Shown here in pieces: positions 58,226 through 64,000 of a stretch of DNA of 64,000 nt (position 1 is its first letter; every line of letters begins with the position of its first letter). The notes under the pieces are model-generated. The model had not been told where the DNA came from and made no database searches. It was given only the letters and a program-made list of their open reading frames with translations. The stretch is taken from positions 123,114,309-123,178,308 of the forward strand of contig NC_134643.1 in the NCBI RefSeq assembly GCF_030463565.1. The letters are read 5' to 3'. Both the position numbers and the translations under genes were made by a program. Origin of the DNA: Pelecanus crispus. Taxonomy: Eukaryota; Chordata; Aves; Pelecaniformes; Pelecanidae.

Positions 58226-61200
58226 GTTGCAAGCAGCAGGTGCTGCTGCCAGAGAGCTGCCCTGGTGCACAGGGGCCTGAAAAGGACCTTGGCTCCTCCA
58301 CTGACACTGCCTCAGCTTTTGGACCACATTAGCACAAACTGCCGATAGCTTATCTGTAAGTGGCTGTATTGCACCGCAGTTCTGAAGCACTGAAGTGTTG
58401 CAGCTGACTTTTGTTCTCCTGTTACTTGGCTTTCACAGGATCCTTTACCTCGTACTTAAAGCTTATACTGGGGCAATTTTTAAGCGTAAGATGATGGGGC
58501 AGCTGCCCTCCTAATAATTATGGTTAAACTATAGGTCCCAAACACTGAGCCACAGGAGTTTAAACCAGGTTTAGTCTAGGAAAGGGAGACACGGAAGCAA
58601 AGAAAGCACAGATGCACAGATTTAAGTAACTGCTACTTTCCAATTTACCACCAGCACTAAGTGATCAGAAGTTAATTCTTGTCATTCTGGCTGGTTCTCC
58701 TATAATCTAGGATTTTTAAAATTTATTTATTTGGAAGTGATATTAGACATTACTTTTTAAAGCATCACATGCCTTCTGTTTCATTACTCACCATGGCATT
58801 TAAAAGAGTGGACCTACTACAAATAACTTTAAAAGCTGATTAACTTTCGGAAAGAAACACCCCTCAAAAAATAGACACCAGTTGTCATCATCTGTTTCTC
58901 AGACCAAAGGACTCTCTAAACAGCATCAATTCAGGTCCCAGCTATGTCATACAAGACTCTTCATCACCCCTGTATTGCAAGTTACAATGAGGCTTGATTG
59001 TTCAGTATTTCCGTTTACTTCCTGCACTGACTTCTTCTACAGGAATCTACCACGAAACAGTCACTAAAATAGTCCAAAAATTTAACCAAAGTCCGCTATT
59101 AAATAAAAAGCTAGTTCAGAACATTTTCAGTGATAAAAGCTTCAAAATCAGTGTGGTGTTCTGTAACACCTGAACTTCCATGCATTACAGAGGGGAAAAA
59201 TGGACTCATGGCAGTGCGTTAAGAAACGGCTACGCATAATTTTATACTGGTTAATTCACTTTGACTAGCAAACATTTTGTGTATCTTTAGGCTTCAAACA
59301 CACCTTCAGGACTGCATCATCTATGGGGTCAGAGGTTTATTATAATAGGTAATAGAGTAGGTATTATTTTCAGCTAGCAAATTAAAATTTGCTGTCATTT
59401 ACAGTATCTAGAAGGCAGCTCTTCAGAGGTTCCCAAGAAAGCTGTCAATTTCAATTTTGTTTTCATTGAACATGCACAGATCTCAGAATTGTCATCAGCT
59501 TTAAGAGTATGCTTGACATTTTCAGAAGGGAATGAACAAACATAGGAGACAAAGCAGCAACCTCTCACACAAATCCCGTTTGATCATGCCAGAATGCGAT
59601 GATAGTTCGACAATGCTGGACAAGCTTGTGCATACATATAACCTAATGGCAGGAATGCTGCAAAATCTGATGACAATTCTAAGGTGCGTTCCTTAGAAAC
59701 TGCAAACTGTGCTATTAGAAGCAACTTACAACCCACGGCAGCTATCCAGCTGCAGCCTTGTTATCTACTTGGCCCACTTCAGAGCCTTCAAAAGCCGTGC
59801 AAGTCCCTGCCTTAGTGATAAGGGCACTAGAATGCCAAGAAGCTGCTTGGGAAGAATGGCCTCTTCCGAGACTGCAAGGCTGGTGTTGCCAGGATGCTTC
59901 CACAGTAGCATAACTCATCAACACTTCCCTCATCACATGACAGAAGTAACCTCCATCTCTCACTTTCAGTTCTGCTGCTTCTGTTTTCTAAAAGCAGAGT
60001 AGGAGCTTGGGGCATTTATAATCATATAAATATGCTTTGCTGCATGCTGTCAGCTCTCATTCTGGTGCACTTAATATAGCTTATATTTAAAATTCAGTCT
60101 CCATAAGGGTGCCAAATTTTACCTAAGATACCCAGTTTATCCTTTAAATGACAAGATGGTTAACAGGTGAAACTAAACCTAGGTATTACCTTGGCTCTTT
60201 TTTTTTTTTAAACTTGCAGTATGAATGTGTATCTTAGCAATTTTTTTTTTTCTTTTGATCTTTAGCTGTCATTTCCAAAAAGTAAAGCAGGAGTTGCCCC
60301 CAAAATCTTTTTCTAAATTGTTACAGTGTGTTTTTTCAGCTATGACAGCTATATGAACTGTCATACTGAGTGAAGATAAGGCCATAATCCTGGTGAAATT
60401 TAATGAAAAAATACTTCTGCAATTAACTATTTACTATAATTTAAAAAGTGCAACTATATTATGCCAAAACTACTACTTCAGGGAGTGCAAAGTTAGAAGG
60501 AAGACAAGGACTAAACTGTATGAAAACAGCACATGTTTTGGGGCTTTCTTAAATGACTTTCTTTATAGCATGAGAACAGTATTTGTTTAACTTAAGTATG
60601 AAAGATACTATCATAGGCAAGTAAAAGTTATGGTGTTCATCTTCTGACCACTCTTCTGATGCATTCTCTCATGACTAAGGGAAAAACAAAAGTCAAGGGG
60701 AAAAAAAAAAAGTACTCTAACACAGGAGTCTTCAGAAAACCACAGTAGTTCTTCTGAAGCAGGCTGGTATTTTTGTGAACTTCAAAGAACTAAATTTTCC
60801 ACTGCAGTCAGGGAAGGAAGAATGGAAGATAGTTTCAAAATATTTTTAAAGAATGTTCCGGATGGTAGCAGAAGAACAATATAATTGCAATTAGCTTTTG
60901 AACTTAGAACATATTAAATGCACCTAGAAATTTCAAAAGCATTTTATAAGTATTCTAATACAGGTGATAAAAGGAGCCACAGAAGAGTCAGGATTTTATC
61001 CTAAATGTCAGGATATTATCCTAAATCACATGCATTTTTGGTAAGGTTAATGTCTAATGTACTGTAATTTTCTCAGGCACATTACATTAGTGGCATACTA
61101 AATACTGTAATAGATTATATAACCTGTATTTGGAAACATACTACAATATAATCAATTACAGCTTTTTAACAGTCAACTAGCCTAACTGTCTGTAAAGTTT

Positions 61201-64000
61201 GTGAAGCTTCCTATGTAACTAACCCTTTCATTGCAGCAGCCACACAACAGCAATACAAGGGCTGAATTATTTCAACTGCTAGCGGCAGTATCTTGGCATT
61301 AAAAAAACCAGCAAAATAGACATATGACCATCTGACCTAATCAGAGGTGCCTCAGGATAATTTTGCTGTTGAAACACTACTGGTAACAAACAACACTGGC
61401 ATTCAAAGCTTTTGAGGTCAGGATGCATTTAATTTCTTTGTTTATATGTCAAGAACACATCTGCATTGACTGAAGCGGAAAAAAGAGCAGTATTAGAAAA
61501 TAACTCCTGAAACCATTATAACTTCCTGAATATTCAGGCAATGGTTTATAAATTTACGCTTCAATTAACATTGCTGAAAACCAATATAATGCTGCATTTA
61601 TTTCTATCTTCTGCTTCCTTCGCCCTTCCTATAGCAGTTTTTGGTTTTCATTTTTTTCAGCAGAGGACGTGAAAACTTCATCATTGCAGTCTAATATTGA
61701 TAAGAAGTGAGTTTTATTTTGCCAGCTTATTAAGGAAGAAACAAGAGACATAGATACATCACAAGTAGTTAATTAAGGAATAACCTTTCCTGAAATCATC
61801 TCCTGTCAAGAATTACTGCACTTAATCTGCTATGAGCTGGGTTACTAAAATTGCTTTTAAAGTTTGCTTGGCATATACAAAAGAAAAAACTTTTAAAATG
61901 TGTTCAAAGTTGTTACACACCTCTCAGGCAAATAACCTTCTCCCCCACTCCTTTCTCGAGAAAAATATCTGACTCCTGATGCGAAGGCTTTATTCATACC
62001 TAATAAGTGGGCCCTATTTACTGTCCTTAAATTATATGTTGTAATGAGGTGTGAACACATGGGCTAACAGCGTTTTTAATAGAAGTCACAATGATTTAAC
62101 CTACTCTCTGATCCAATTATTCTTTTGGTTATACAACCCCAGGCAAGAGTTATTCATACTTTCCACTGCCTGCAACAGCAGCTGTTTCACTATCACCCTG
62201 GAGCCTCAGGAAAATTCAAGCCCTTAATCACTATTTCCATTAGCCAACTGATCTTTGCTATCAGCTTGATGTGATATGGCCAAAGTGCCAAGTAGTCCAA
62301 CTACAGGAAATTGTTAAGAAAAAAATCCATCCTGCAAAGCATCCACATACCTCAGAAGCTGGACAAATACCACTCATGAGTTCCCATCGATTCCCTCTTG
62401 CTTACACAAGACAAATGCACGTAAGCTTTCTCCACAATACTTCACGAATATGTACGTTCTGCTTGACACAAGAAAATACCTCTTATTTAGTATCATAACC
62501 TGCAAGAAATATACATTGTAGTTCCTATCTCATCTTTTCTTCTGCCTATATTTAATTTCACCCTCCTCCCCGAACTGGGCAAACCAGTCTGCAACATACA
62601 CATCCCCACTTTTAGACAAAAAGCAGAACTAAAAGTAGCCTTAGCTTTCAACAGTAATGGACGTATTAGTACTGCAGCTTCCTAGCAAAGCCACCAGCCC
62701 TGAATAATTATCAAAATTCTCTAAAGAAATATTAGAGCTGGGAGCTGTTCTTAACACATTTCATAACATATTTTCTATAGTTGTTGATTTACACCCTTCC
62801 TTTCTCATATTTTCACTAGAAGCCCACAGAGGTGTTTTATTTAACTACATGGATTATGAATGGCTTCTTCACCTACAAAAAATGGAAGGAAGAAAAAAAA
62901 ACAATTTATTACAACAATACAGTTTGCGTCTTCTGGCAGTTCACCGGCTCAGTCACCCTGGCTTCCTATCTCTACAGAGAAAGGAAACAGTACCTCTAGG
63001 AAAAAGAGAAACAATTCTCCATGCCTTTCAGCCAGTTTTTATTTGGAAAGCATCCTGATTTTTAAGAGGCCTTTTCATCCAGATAGTCCCTTGTTTTGAA
63101 AGCAGTCCCAAACCTTCACAGAAGCTTCCAGAATGGTATTCCGTCAATAAAAAAAAAAAAGTGATTTTGTTTTCCTTGCCTATACAGCATCTAAAAGTCA
63201 AAGTCTGACTTTTTTTTAAGGACACCGAGATTTTTTTTTTTTAAAAGAGTGTGATACAGACACACATATATATCAACCCATTTATCAAACAATCCTCATC
63301 TCACCATAATCTCCACTCGAAGCCAACATGCAATCTAGCATATTTACAGCTAAAAGACTGGACATACACCTATTACAGCATCAAGCTTTTACGGCAATTG
63401 CTATGTATGCCTCAAGGAAGCTCTCTGCAGTTTCTCAATAGGGCAACTACAACGCAGCTTCCAGGAGAGAAGTGCCAAAAGCACCTTATCCTTCTCCTTG
63501 CCAATTGCCTGCCAAATGACTCAAGTTTATCCCATCAGAAACATCCCTCAGCCAGGTTGAATATAGGCAGGAAAAACTAATCGCAATACTTTCAACTCAC
63601 TCCTACTTCACTCTCGTAATAAGGCAGTTTGGTCACATTTACCACTCCTAAAACCACTGCTGCATCAAAGAGATAGACTGTCTCACAGTTTACGGTGTTC
63701 GCGGTGTGTCTGTGTTGCATTTTCATAATACCTTTTGTACTTCAGGAGCAACAAGTAACTAAAATCCAACTCATTAGGCTTGCAATGTACTCTCAGCTTA
63801 ATAGCTAAGAGTGCACTTTCCTTCCAGGAAGCCAGCCAACATCAAATAACTCCAAAAAAGAAAACCTCAAAAAGGAAAAACAATTCAAATCCAACTATTA
63901 ACTTCTGAACTATCTGAAAATCTGCAAAGTGAAGAGGAAAGTTTATCTTGGACTATGAGGTTACATATTAATAAATGAAATCCACTGCACACACTATGAG
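58226..64000. other. Non-coding DNA to the right edge
   Basis: AT-rich, no gene recognised. Contains a 20-bp tandem duplication at 60987-61026 and T/A tracts near 60200, 60240, 60700, 63150 and 63231. Likely the same long RCAN1 intron. Confidence 0.5.
60987..61026 (+). repeat. 20-bp tandem duplication
   Basis: GTCAGGATTTTATCCTAAAT is followed at once by GTCAGGATATTATCCTAAAT, differing at one base. Each unit contains a small palindrome (AGGAT-ATCCT). Confidence 0.85.

Overview
The window is vertebrate nuclear DNA, almost certainly from a bird. The evidence is (i) spliced exons with GT-AG introns encoding a nearly complete RCAN1 (regulator of calcineurin 1) isoform, (ii) CR1-type LINE 3' tails with the characteristic ATTCTATG octamers, (iii) a tRNA-Ile-derived SINE fused to a CR1 tail, a type I know from zebra finch and relatives, and (iv) a solo endogenous-retrovirus LTR of a type I recall from neoavian birds. 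Species cannot be fixed from the sequence alone; a neoavian bird is the best guess.

Layout. 1-11.9 kb: relatively GC-rich non-coding DNA with several oligo-A tracts and no gene I can support. 11,894-12,461: a + strand solo LTR with a 5-bp target duplication. 12.5-16.6 kb: non-coding, with a CpG-dense patch near 14.8 kb and homeobox-site-rich stretches that look like possible conserved regulatory DNA. 16,641-16,778: tRNA-Ile/CR1 SINE on the minus strand. 16.8-32.2 kb: increasingly AT-rich non-coding DNA. About 32.2-40.3 kb: RCAN1 on the minus strand, made of the 3' UTR, exon 7 (33,858-34,021), exon 6 (36,710-36,869), exon 5 (37,874-38,047) and the alternative first exon 4 (coding 40,160-40,246). 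It is preceded by an inducible-type promoter with a TATA-like box, a perfect CRE and a cluster of NFAT-type GGAAA cores. 40.9-64 kb: AT-rich non-coding DNA, probably the long intron between the distal RCAN1 first exon (not in this window) and exon 4, with low-complexity tracts and one truncated CR1 tail at 58.16 kb.

How it works together. The four exons join in frame (87+174+160+164 = 585 nt) to a 194-residue protein that begins MHFRNFNYSF, the calcineurin-inducible RCAN1-4 isoform. In vertebrates calcineurin activates NFAT, NFAT induces this isoform from the exon-4 promoter, and the protein inhibits calcineurin, closing a feedback loop. The promoter seen here carries the expected NFAT-type motif cluster. 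From known vertebrate synteny KCNE1 would be expected beyond the left edge, and RCAN1 exon 1 then CLIC6/RUNX1 beyond the right edge; none of these coding sequences is recognisable here. Nearly all the other open reading frames are chance ORFs in non-coding DNA. I did not find a previously undescribed system.
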